This document shows positions 26,300-47,252 of a DNA stretch of 64,000 nucleotides, one piece after another. The translations under genes were made by a program, and so were the position numbers. The notes under the pieces were generated by a model that saw only the letters and a program-made list of their open reading frames with translations, made no database searches and had not been told where the DNA came from. Source of the DNA: Mycteria americana (lineage: Eukaryota > Chordata > Aves > Ciconiiformes > Ciconiidae); contig NC_134371.1 in assembly GCF_035582795.1 (NCBI RefSeq), positions 51,067,001-51,131,000 on the forward strand. The letters are read 5' to 3'. Each line of letters opens with the position of its first letter. The first letter of the stretch is position 1.

Positions 26300-29200
26300 G
26301 CATTTACTGTTTAGTCATTTTTAAGCTACAGCCCTTGGTTACCACATAGTTACTTGCTGGAGCTAGATTAGAGTGGTAGTTCAAATAAGGTGAAAAATTA
26401 TTCATGTCTTACAGTTAGTTCTAATGAAGGCATGGTCAGTGCAGTAAAAATATGTAAGTTCAGTTGTCTTACAGTTTTATATTGCAGAGCTATCTAGGAA
26501 ATAAGCTATTGGTCCTGTCACCAAATAGCTGTGATTTGCCAAAGTAGTAAGAGCTGAGCATTCTGCTTTCACACTCTCCTGAAAATTGAGATCCAGTAAA
26601 ATGGCCCTAGCTTCTTGAACAGAACAAGATATTCTACTATTGTCACATGAACACTCACTTGCCCTCTCAGACACATTCTAGTCAAGAATATTCTTAATGG
26701 CAGCTATTATTGCCATCTTATTTAATTAAACAATCCTTAAGACTTCTTTTCTAGCAATGTTTGCAACTGTTCTAGTAATAAAAAAAAGCCATGCACAAGT
26801 CGCTACTGATAGTTAGCACATATGTTAACCGTCTTGCTACCCACGAGAAGCAGTACAGTTGTTTAAAATTGCAAAAGTGTGGAAGCATACTGCTTGAACA
26901 CATTTGCCAGTCCTGTTAGGCATTTCTTTTACTCTTAGTTTGAATGTGTCCTCAGAAAGAAATGGCACAACTGAGGAGATGATAACAAATGTTCAAAGAA
27001 TAATAGGGAAGGCTGCATGGAAGAAGCACATTCTGGGCCTCTCAACAGTATTATCTGTCCAGGTCCAATCTAATTTAAATCTTAAGGTAGGTGGGTGACA
27101 AATTCCAAGTTACCGATTTCTGCAGCTTCTAACTTGCTTCAGTATTTCTGCAAAATTTGCCCACATCCTACCAGTGAATATGTAGTTCTCAGTATAGCCT
27201 GTGGAAATTGCCATCTCCAAGGCAGGTTAGCTGTGACTGATTCTGATCCCTGTTGGAAATTTCATGTATGCAAAACTAAAGCAAGAGCACTTTTGTTCAC
27301 TAACAAGTAACAGTTGCCTTTTTTTCCTTCCAATGAGCATCTGGTAACTTATGTTTGCACCTGGATAATTGTTGCCCAAGAGGATAGGTGACAAATGTCT
27401 TGTTGCCTGTCATCAATACCAGCTGCATGTCTCTCTTAAAGGTAATGTTCTGTAATAAGTGGCAGGAGCAAAATTCAGTTGGAGAGCCATAAAAATCCTG
27501 TCTGTTTGAACAGTGAAGTGTTATGATTTTGCAATAACTGCCTTACTGTTCAAGTGATAGCAAATGAGATTAGTTGGCAAGGGTTATTTCCTGAACTTTT
27601 GTGGTTTTAAAGTATACTAATAGAATAAATACTGATACTGAATAACAGCATAAATAAAAATATCAAGGGAAAAGGAGAAGTCCTTATCCAACTAACTACA
27701 TCTCTTCTAGTGATGAAGGTGAATCACTGGACATGCTCCAGTTTCAGAAGACTTAGTTACACACAGAATATCCTAGGAAGACAACCCAAGAGAGGCTGTT
27801 CAGAATTATCCTGCTTTTTCTGCAGCTGTTCTGCCAAAAAATGACACTCTTTGCCTATGTGTATTATAATTTGAGTATGCACCAGAATAATGTCAAATCA
27901 TCAACAGCATAGATAATAAATTTACTAACATGGCAATAAATAAAGCATACTAATTATGCTACATACCAAGGCCTTCTAACAAACATTGCCGTTCTCTGAG
28001 ATTTGCTCTTACATACAGGCTGTAAGAGCTCAATGTGAATGCTAAAAGCATAAGGTAAAAAAAGAACGTAAGCATGAAAACTTAAGATTCTTGAATATGC
28101 AAGTACTGCAGCTGAGAAGACAGGTAAAATAGGGAAGGGGAATGCCCTGCTAGATAGGGAGTTTCCATGTAAATTGCGTTTTATGTTTGGTAGTGAAAAT
28201 GGTTCTGCTTTCCCAATCTGATAATCCAATATCTTCACTAGCTAGAGAAGCCTCAATATTTACATTTTCTTATTTCTCCAGGCTAAGGGAGTGAATATTT
28301 TAGGTCCTAATAGTGTTTATGATTAGACTTCTTTTTACTTCAGTCATTTCATTTCACGTAGTAGAAGTTTGTAATGTTTGTGAAAAATTGGAAACATGAC
28401 TAGTTGAGAGAAAGTACATCTGTGAAGTTGAGAAGCATGTATTACATTCACGGCTCAACAACTATTTATTCAGGTTGGTCACGTTTTTTGACAAAATGCA
28501 GGCCTTGTCTACTTAAACATTCACAAAGGAGTATTTTCCACTAAATTTAATTTTCAACTGCATGTGCAATTTTCTATATTATTTTAACTAAAATAAATTG
28601 CTATGAAAGTGATTAAAAGACGTATCCACATAGGGGTTTGCATAAATTTAACAAAACCACTTTGTAAATCTTGTACTATTGAACTTAATTGGTACTTGGC
28701 CCTTTCATGGAACTGCAACACAGAGGGAATTGCATGTTTCTCTGGGGTTTGTAATGTAATCACTGTTCTATATCAGAGACTATGCTAATGCCTTAGTGAA
28801 ACTTGATGCTCATACAACATTTATATTTTAAGTTACAACAATCTAAAGATGTGTTAGCATAAAAATACCCACATTTTAGACTGGATGTGCTGCTAATTCC
28901 CATACCTGTAGAGGCTTCAAGTAATGTAACTCATTTTGGGGGAAGGTAGAGGATAATGCAAATCACCTAGAAAAGCCAGTAGGCTAGCCTAGCCCTGGAA
29001 ACTAAAATAAAAAATCAACTTACAAAATAGAGGTTAGTACAATCTAAGTAGAAACTACAATGTTATGTTTAAATATGCACCAGCTACTGACTCTATGTGT
29101 ATTGAGAGGGAAGAGGAAAGCTATGTATCAACTAATGGATTTCTGGATTTAATGAAGTTCATTTTTGTTCTGTGAAATACTTTTATCAGCGTAATTGCAC

Positions 29201-31090
29201 CAATATATTTTTTGTAATTCTCTGAGGGTTTTGTTTGGTTGGTTGGTTGTTTTTTTACAAACTAGCTCAAGACATAAGAAGAATCAACAAAATACATTTA
29301 CACAGTAGCCTGTAGAACTAGAGAACTAGAGATTCTGAATGATGGAATGAAAAGCACACAATAAATTGACTTTCAACATAACCTCTATATAGCATGAAGT
29401 TTCAGCTTCAGAGTGGAGAAAACATGCTAACATATGCACGCCTATGCATACATGGACACTGATTGACTAAGATACTACTGCTAGATCCAAGATACAACAG
29501 CTTAACACCCTCCCTTTCCAGGAATTAATACCTCATTTCACAATTACGAAAAACAAAAGCAATGTGGTATACTCTTAGAATTGCATACTGTTGCATAAGT
29601 GAGTGAAATTTCTAGTGTCCCGCTATGAGAACTAAAATTCCTGAGACCATTTTGCATAGTCTACATTCTGTAACCCATTGATTCAACTTTTCTTAATGGA
29701 GGTAAGTTCTGGGTCCGCTCCTTCTCAAAGCCGGAATCCCTCTTTTCATCCCAACCTTCAACACCACAGCCTACTGTCACTTTCCCTCTCCAGTTCGTGC
29801 TCACAGTGATCATTACTTTTCTAATCTGCTCTGAGAGCAGCAGAAGTTACTTTGGTTTCCCCAGCAATCCAAAAAATTGCTATCAAAATCACTGATTAAT
29901 GGCTAACGTATTTACAGCACATGTTTATGCCACAAGGAGAAACATAAAGAAGGTAGTGACAAAATGCTGGGGGGAAAAAATAAACAATAAGCAGGATATG
30001 TTAAAAATAATTAAATATTTACCAAAAAAGTTATAAAAAAATAAAGACACACTTCAGAATGCACAGTGCTACAAGTTCTAGCAGCTTCTCATAGTGAAAG
30101 TGTTCTGGATAACTCTGTTCTCGGGTTTTATCACTTTAAAGTGTGTATGTTACTCATGAGTTCCCCACAGAATCATCCTTTTCACTGCCTTCTCCCAATC
30201 CTGACTTCCACACAAGAAATTGCTTCTCCTCCCCTACGTACCAAGCAGCTAACCTGTCAAATCCTGTTCTTCAAATCCTTCCTCCTGTTACAAAGTGTCT
30301 CATCACTTCTGAGCATGAAGATCTCATCTGCATCCCATCACCTTTGGTGCCTTATTTGATGTCTTCTTAGCTCTAATGGTGACATCAGGCAGCTGCTGTG
30401 AACCATGCACTAAATTACACTGAGTAGCTCTTCAGTCTGAAGCATGACTATAACGTGATCCCACCCTAGTTTAAACCCCTCTTTTTATTTATTTCTTCCC
30501 CTCTTTTGTCACTATGGGGTAAAGATCATGTATTTATCATTGCATTCAACTGTATCTTACCAAATTTTTATGTTTAACTTTGAATATCACACTCCCTTTG
30601 GGGGAAGCATTAGAACAGCTCTGTTAAAATCCATCTCCAGTCCCCATTACCTACACTTCGCACAAATGACATCCCTCCGCCAACTCAGGATCGTTGGCTT
30701 TTGGCTTTTTCACACTGGGATAGAGAGTACTTGGTATTGTCACGCAGTTCTTGCAGTGTCACATGATGATCATCTTAAAGGTTACTGAACTGCGGCACAT
30801 AGGTCACACCGTGAACCAAGAATAAGAGCTTAGTCCCTTCACCTCTGTTCAGCGTGCTGTTACTACAGATAGCAGCAAGCTCCTCTCGGGGGTGGAAAGA
30901 GCCCTAGGACAATGGCTGCCGGCGGCTAAGGAGTGGAACTGCCTTCAGGCCCTACCTACGAATTGCAGCAGCTGCAGCACTTTTCTTTCAGTCCCTTGTT
31001 CCGTAGAGATAGCAACCCAGCAATATTTCTGGGTTACAAGATAAAATGCGTGAGGGGCGAGTTCCAGATAAAAAGGTCCACAAGATGAAA
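26300..31090. other. EVI5-GFI1 intergenic region, AT-rich part
   Basis: No gene, RNA gene or clear mobile element seen. The only notable site is a perfect octamer ATGCAAAT at 28956-28963 whose end overlaps AAATCAC, the core of the GFI1 consensus. Short open frames here show no protein family character. Confidence 0.7.
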
Positions 31091-31800
31091 AAACGCTCAT
31101 GCGCTACAGCATGAGCCGGGGCCGTCGAAGCCCCGGGAGCGGGAGAGGAGGCAGCACCGCCCGCCAGCTCCGCGCGCCGAGCCACTCGCGTGTGCAGAAC
31201 AGCAGGCAAAGGGCCGCAGCGGCACGCCCAGGCAGCGGGGCAGCTCTGGTCCGCCTCCGCTCCCCGGCGAGGTGCGCGGCAGCGGCTCCCCTCAGGGGGG
31301 TGAGGCAGGAGGGGCCGCTTCCCGCCTCGCTCGGCCTCGCGCCGCCGCCTGCGGGCACGTGGCGCAGCAGCGCCCGCGCGCAGGAGGCGGCCCGGCGCAG
31401 GCAGAGCGGTGTGGCGGGGAGCTCCCGGCCGCCGGTAACGCCAGCCTGTGCCAATACCCGGAGCCTGGCACGTCCCGGCGGGAGGCTGCTGGCCGCGCAC
31501 CTTCCGCCGACAGAGCTAAGCCGGCACAAGACTCTTCTGGGAGCCTGGGGTCGTCCTCGGCACGGCTCGGCGGACAGCGCCCGCGTCCCGCTTGCCCCGT
31601 CCTCACCGGCGGCTTTACGCAAAGCAAATCGTCCGTCCTGACGAAAACCTGGGGAGGCGGGGTGCATTTCAGGCACGAGCTGGTTTTGCAAACCACGAAA
31701 CAAAGCCGCTTTTCGTACCCCTTCTCCTCTAGTCGTTTGAGAAAGCTGCCGCCCCAGGAGCCGGGCGTCTGTCCCTCGTGCCCGTGCCACATCCACCCTT
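31090..31800. promoter_or_regulatory. Upstream CpG island
   Basis: Abrupt switch from AT-rich DNA to about 700 bp of CpG-dense sequence, then back. Open frames occur in several frames on both strands, as expected where GC richness removes stop codons; none looks like a protein. It lies about 4.5-5 kb upstream of the GFI1 start codon. It could be a distal GFI1 promoter, a non-coding RNA promoter or an unlinked island. Confidence 0.6.
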
Positions 31801-33923
31801 ACACGAGAGATTATATGCTGAATTAAGCATTCACTTGATTCACTCGTTTGATTTCCTTATTTTTGCCGAAGGCTTTTAAACAGTTGCGGAAGCAGTAGGT
31901 GAGAAAGTGCCGTCTGCAGGTGTGCTAAGCATACCGGGGCTTGGCGCGGTGCCTCCCGCAGGAGGGCTCCGAGCGGAGCCGCTTCGCGCGGGCTGTTCGG
32001 CGCCCGGCAGCGCATCCAGCTTCTTGAGCATCTTCCGCACGGAAATCACCGTGCTTTAAAACGCGCAAAAGCACCCGTATAAATGTTTCTCTTAGACGTA
32101 TAAAGACGGATATGTATTGTCTTGTAACCAGGTCAGAATTGTTGATGAGCGCTAATGGTAATTCACAGTAATGGTTTTTGTTGCTTTCATTACACACGGG
32201 CAAAGCGCTGTTTGGCAAGGTAGCCGAAAGGCTATGTAGTTTATCATCCCGTTTCAGAGGCAAACGAGAAAGGTTGTTTTGCAAAAAGTCACAAACAGTG
32301 AGTCAATGAAGACGCATACACGAAATTACACCGAGTTGTTCTAATCTGGTTATTTCTACTGATTCCAGCAATTATTTTTAAAGCTGACGGCGTGAATGAT
32401 TTTCAGAGTAATCAACCAAAGGCGCAGCAAGGAGACCGCGATACACAGATGCCGTAAGTAAAACTGCTGTGCCCAGCACCAGGAACTTTCCGGCAATAAT
32501 GAAGGTGTTAAGGGCGATGTGTCAGTCGTGTTCTTCAACTTCCTTTTGTGTCACTACTAAAGCATCATGCAAAAGGTTGGACAGTGTTTCTCGTGGTGGT
32601 GGTTGCTTGCTTAGTTAGATTTTGGGAAGTCAGGTTAATCCTATGTTCCCCACGGGCTCACAGTGACTAATTTTTCTGTGAATACTTCGGGGGTGGGGTG
32701 GTGGTGAAGAGAAGCACCTGTTCCGCAAAGCCAGCATGCTCCCGGGCGTGAGGGAGGCTGAAGTTTGCTCCTGCCCTGTCCGACTTCAGTCTCTCTGTCT
32801 CGGTCGTTTCTGAACGGGAAATGGTACTAGACCTCGATTCGCTCACTGCAGAGCCGTACTTCGGGCGGCCCTACAGTCATCGAAACGAAGTTTCTGGTGG
32901 CCTGAGATGTTCGAGAGCGAAGCCCAGAACCACCTCAGAAAGACACCGAAGACCCGAGCCAGATTTCATGGCTGCATCAGGAATCCGAGGCTAGACGTGG
33001 AAAACTGTTTTGGGGTCGGGGGAGTGTGTGTAAAAGCAAGGCGAGCCTTTTTCTCTTCGCAGAAGGGAGCAGGCTTCCCGGCTGCGCGGTGCGGGGGTCC
33101 CCGCAGGTGCGGGCGGTGCGGGGCGCTGCCCGCCGCGGAACCCTGCTACCGTGCTCGCCGACGGTGCCTGCCGCCCGCATCCTCCCCGAGCTAGCAGCCT
33201 GAGCACCGGCACGCAGGCGAGGAAGGCAAGCGCTTTCCTCTCGCCTGGCTCCGCTCGTCTTTCGCCTTCGTCTTTGAATCGCTCTCAGGCTACGGTAGCC
33301 ACCGTGCGCCGGGGAGGGGGGGTGGTGGGGGATCTCGCCTACCCCTTCCATATTTAACCATTACCTAAATCCGAAGGGAAATGAGCAAACCTCTAGGCTT
33401 GGGTCTTAAGGTATTTTCAGCGCCGTTGGGCGTATTTATCCCAAAAGAGTTTTCCACAACAAGTTATTTCTAGTCTAGGGAAGGTCTCCGTCGCCCAGGG
33501 CCCTGCCTTAGCCCCGATTATACCGCCACGCACGGCTCGATGGCGGCGGGAGGCGCGTCCCCCCGTTGCCGAGGCCGGGGGCAGGGATGCTGCGGGGAGC
33601 CGGCTCGGCAGGGCGGGCGCCGGCTCCTCCGTCCCCTGCCCTCTGCCTCTGCCCGCCTTGAGTCAATCTGTGTTTTGAATCTGTGACTTGTTCTCGTTGC
33701 GGAAGTTGAAGGGGATCCAAGAATAGTTCAGATAGATGTGTGTAATTTCTAGAGCAGAACCCCGAGAGAAATGAAACGCCCGATTCCAGAATGACACTTC
33801 GATGTCACTTCAGCGGGCTCTGTGAGGTGGAATACGGTAAGACATTTTCATTTAAGGAAAAACGAGAGAGAAAGAGGAGGGGGAAAAGTGCTGATTTGTG
33901 AGGCTTTGGCTTTTTTTTTTAAA

Positions 33924-33958
<35 letters not shown>

Positions 33959-34090
33959 AGAAGCTCCTAACGCTCAGGAAGTGGAATTTGTGGTTTAGGG
34001 GGCCGAGCTCTGAAGGAGTTGAGAGAGACAGAAAAGAAAAAAAAAGGCAACTCAAGCACCATTGCTCCTTAAAGGGAGGCTAAATTTAAA
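31801..34090. other. Intergenic stretch with smaller CpG-rich patches
   Basis: AT-rich DNA interrupted by CpG-rich patches at about 31930-32050, 33050-33310 and 33480-33660. A T30 run (33927-33956) directly precedes GCAG, forming a strong-looking splice acceptor. Two copies of AATCTGTG lie at 33665-33672 and 33678-33685, carrying the AATC core bound by GFI1. No gene recognised. Confidence 0.6.
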
Positions 34091-34225
34091 GTCACCCAAA
34101 CTAGCAGGCTGCGGCGCAAACCCCGTCTGCAGCCCAGCTTCCTTCGCCCCTCCAAATGGGTAAGCGCTCTTGCTTTTCTCGCCTCGCGTGGGCGGGCTGG
34201 CCGGGGTGGCAGCGCCCCCTCTCCC

Positions 34226-34265
34226 CTCCTCTCCTCTCCTCTCCTCTCCTCTCCTCTCCTCTCCT
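34226..34265. repeat. (CTCCT)8 microsatellite
   Basis: Eight uninterrupted CTCCT units. The purine/pyrimidine asymmetry, GA-rich on the opposite strand, makes it a potential triplex/H-DNA or GAGA-type element at the upstream edge of the GFI1 CpG island. Confidence 0.9.
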
Positions 34266-34994
34266 CCCCGCCGGCCCCCCGCGCCGCTCCAGCCCTGCCT
34301 CAGCCGCGGCGGCTCGGGGAGGCGCCGGCCTCGCGCCCCCACAGCGGCGGCCGTTGGCGGGCGCGGGCCCCGCGTGCCGCCAGGCGCCAGCAGCGGCCGC
34401 GCGCGCGGCCCTCGGGCCAACGGCCGGCGGGAGGGAGGGGGAGAGCGGGGGCAGGTGCCCGCGGCGGAGCGGCGGCCAGGTGGGCTGTGGGACTCGCCTT
34501 CCCACGGGCCCGGCCCCAGCCCGGCAGGCTCCGGCCTTGGGCAGCGGGGCGGGGGAGGCCGGCGGCGCCTCCGCGGCGTGGCTTTTGGAGGGAAAAGCGC
34601 CGCGCCGGCAGGAAAACGCGGCAGAAGCGGCGCCGGCGCCCGGAGCCCCCCAACGGCTGCGGCTGCCGTTGGTGTCGGGGAGGGCGACGCGTTATCGGGC
34701 CCCTTTGATTTCTCGCCCCCCCGCTCGGCACCAGTCCCCGCTCAAGGATGAACCGAGGCGCAGGTGGGCCTGGGCAGCAACGCTCCCATCCGCCCGCCCG
34801 GCGCCGTGCCCGGGGGCGGTGCCTCCCCGGCGGCGCGGAGCGGCCCTGCCCCCGGCGGGCGCGGTGCTTCGCGGCGCAGCCAGGGTCGCCACCTGCGGGG
34901 CAGCTCTCGCGCCCCCGCCGACGGGCTCCGCTGCGGCCGGGGCAGGCGGGGCCGGGCCCCTTCTTTCCCCAGTCGCAAACCTGAGGCCACTGAC

Positions 34995-35008
34995 GGGGGG
35001 GGGGGGGG
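34995..35008 (+). repeat. G14 run
   Basis: Fourteen consecutive G inside the CpG island, about 1.1 kb upstream of the GFI1 ATG. It is G-quadruplex-capable and a likely assembly weak point. Confidence 0.9.
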
Positions 35009-35660
35009 AGCAACACGCCGAAGTCCCCCAAAAGAACCAAACGAACGTGGTTTAAACTCGCTTTTTGCAAAGTGTCGAGTGTAACGACAGAGGCGGCCCG
35101 GCGCTGGACGAGTTCGAGTGAACCTCTCCCGCCTTCCCCCGAGAAGCAGGTTCGGGGCAGCTCTGCTTAACTCGGCCCCTGTCCCCCTCGTCCCCCAGCT
35201 CCCCGCAGCCCCCCCTCAGGAGGTTTCCCACCTCGTCTCTCTCCCCGCCCCGGCTTTCGGTGCCCGCAGCTGCAAGGTGCCGCGACGCCAACAGCTGCGG
35301 GCTGCAGGAGAGATTCCGTTTTGTTCGTTTTCGCGTTATCGGTGGTTCGCGCTGGATGGGTGAATCAGTCCCTCCGACAGCAACAGCCTCTCAGGCGTCT
35401 GGTTTAGGCTGTCGGGTTCGTAACGACTCTCCCGCCCGTCCCGGCAGCAGCCCTGCGCCGTCCAGCCCGTTCTGGGTGGCAGGGACTGATAAGCCGTTTC
35501 GGGGGTGCGTTTTGTTGGCGCCGCTTCTGCCGCGGCTACCGGCGCGGGCGTAAACATGGAGGCGCGGTGCGCCTAGTCGGCCGAGTGCGGCCGCGCTCCC
35601 GCGGAGGGACGGGGGTGCACATGACCGGCCCCCCAGCTGCCTCGGCCCCCGCTCGTCCGA

Positions 35661-35755
35661 CGAGCGGTGCCCGGCCGCTGCTGTTGCCTGTTCCCCGCGA
35701 TCCGACAGCCGCCGTCGGGCCGGCATCCCTTCTCCGACGGGCCGGGCACCGCTCG
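35661..35755. repeat. Nested GC-rich inverted repeat upstream of GFI1
   Basis: Outer arms 35661-35676 and 35740-35755 are perfect 16-bp reverse complements (CGAGCGGTGCCCGGCC). The enclosed 63 nt contain a second perfect 7-bp pair, CCGTCGG 35712-35718 with CCGACGG 35734-35740, which shares one base with the outer arm. A 13-bp direct repeat CGCCGTCGGGCCG occurs at 35710-35722 and 35754-35766. It lies about 350-450 bp upstream of the ATG. Confidence 0.85.
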
Positions 35756-36107
35756 CCGTCGGGCCGCCGGAGCGTGGCCGGGGCGGCCCCAGCGGCACCG
35801 GGGGTGGGCAGCGTTGGCCGGGGGCGGCAGGAGATCGAGTAGCTGCGCTCCGGGGAGGGGGGGCGAGGCGAGCGGGGCCGGGGGCGGTGGCTGGAGCCAC
35901 CTGCGCGCCGCCACCTGGCGCACCGCCCCCGGCGAGCGGCCCCTCCCGGCCGGCGCCCCCGGCCCTCACCGGCGGGCTCGGCGCCTCCCCGCAGGTCGCC
36001 TCCCCGCCGCCGCCCCGCGGGAGACTCGGGGGTGACGTTCGCCGCCGCCGCCGTGCCCGGCGCTTGGAGAAGGAGTGTGGCCGCGCCGGCCGTGACAGCA
36101 CCCCACC

Positions 36108-46080
<9,973 letters not shown>

Positions 46081-46649
46081 GTCCCAGCTGCAATAGGGAA
46101 AGCACTTACAACACTATGAGAACAGAATCCCTTGGCTTCCCCGCTGGATCCGAGCCCTGTCCTGAGCACAGACGCTGGCATTACCTTTCTGACCAGGAGC
46201 TCGGAGAGGAAAGGACAGGGCTGTGCATTGACAGCTCAACCTGAGTGACTGTGAAAGCGGAAATTAAAGGCTGGGGTTTCTCTTTTTCTCTCCCCCTCTC
46301 TGTTTCTGAAATAACACTGGAAAATAAGCCTTTTAGATATGAAGCCTGATACTCCGAAGACGAATAAGCTACCAAATATCTGTAAGCTGGAAAATACTTC
46401 TCCCATGGCCAAGATGAACCCCCTGAAGTTTTCAGTAGCTTGAATCACCTTGCAGGGACACATGGGTATAACAGTGTTTACATGGTAATGACAGAGAGCC
46501 ATCAGCATGTGGTGTGGGGAGTGCTTGCCTTGGTTGAGTTTCCGTGCTGAATGGCTTTACTCTTGGTTTCCTGTTAGGAAAACCTGGAGGATCAGGACTG
46601 AACTGTGCAGTTTGACATCTTGCTGGTTTTCAAGCAAAAGTACCAGCTT

Positions 46650-46700
46650 GGGCCTGATCCTGCTCTCACTTGTTCTGGTGCAAATCGGGAGCTGCATTAA
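46650..46700 (+). mobile_element. Half of an old palindromic (MITE-like) repeat in the GFI1 3' UTR
   Basis: GGGCCTGATCCTGCTCTCAC followed by TTGTTCTGGTGCAAATCGGG closely resembles the start of a palindromic amniote repeat (GGCCTGATTCTCCTCTCACT then ACACCGGTGTAAATCAGGAG). Only one half is recognisable. Family recognition is by eye. Confidence 0.5.
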
Positions 46701-47246
46701 CCGTTACAGAGAGGCTCTTTTTATCTTCCCAGAGCCATCTCTCTGTCTGTGCAAGGCCTGGCTGTGTGCGGGTGTGTTTGAGGCATGGGGGGTTACTTCT
46801 TGCTACATCCACTGGGGAGAAGGAAGCTTGTGAAAGACAAGTGGAAAAGCCAAAGCACAGAGTTATGCCTTACAACTAGAAACCCATCCAACAAGTGATC
46901 GTGACTGAGGAGGGCAGGAGCACCGGGGAGGCACAGGCTTTCTGTTCAGAACCATTACTGGCTGCCACACTCTGGGCTTGTTCTAATAACTAGAAAATAG
47001 CTACTCAATAGCATCATTTGTATATCTGGTTTTGTTTTTTAATTTTTAAAAGGAAACTCAGCTGAGGTGGGCAGGAATCATTATAAAAATATAATTGACT
47101 GAATTTGCCTTAAATGACCCTGCATGTACCTCAGTTAAAAAAATGCTGTTTTTACTTTGTTGACAGGTTTGTAAATGTCCTTCTTTAGATTTTATGGAGT
47201 GTCTTATGTTTATTGGTACATATTTATTGGAACAATGTTTTAAGTT

Positions 47247-47252
47247 AATAAA
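47247..47252 (+). terminator. GFI1: GFI1 poly(A) signal AATAAA
   Basis: The canonical signal sits in GTTAATAAAGTATTG, 1.17 kb after the stop. A GT-containing stretch (GATGGTCCAGAGTG) follows. Confidence 0.75.

Noticed and set aside
31104..31796. 230-codon - strand open frame and overlapping + strand frames of about 180 codons
   Set aside because: Same CpG-island effect: simultaneous open frames on both strands, low-complexity Arg/Ala/Pro content, no recognisable domain.
34156..35055. 299-codon + strand open frame, with overlapping long frames on both strands, just upstream of GFI1
   Set aside because: Composition is Ala/Pro/Arg/Gly throughout and several overlapping frames are open at once, as expected in a CpG island lacking TA-rich stop codons. 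No domain, and no continuity with GFI1.
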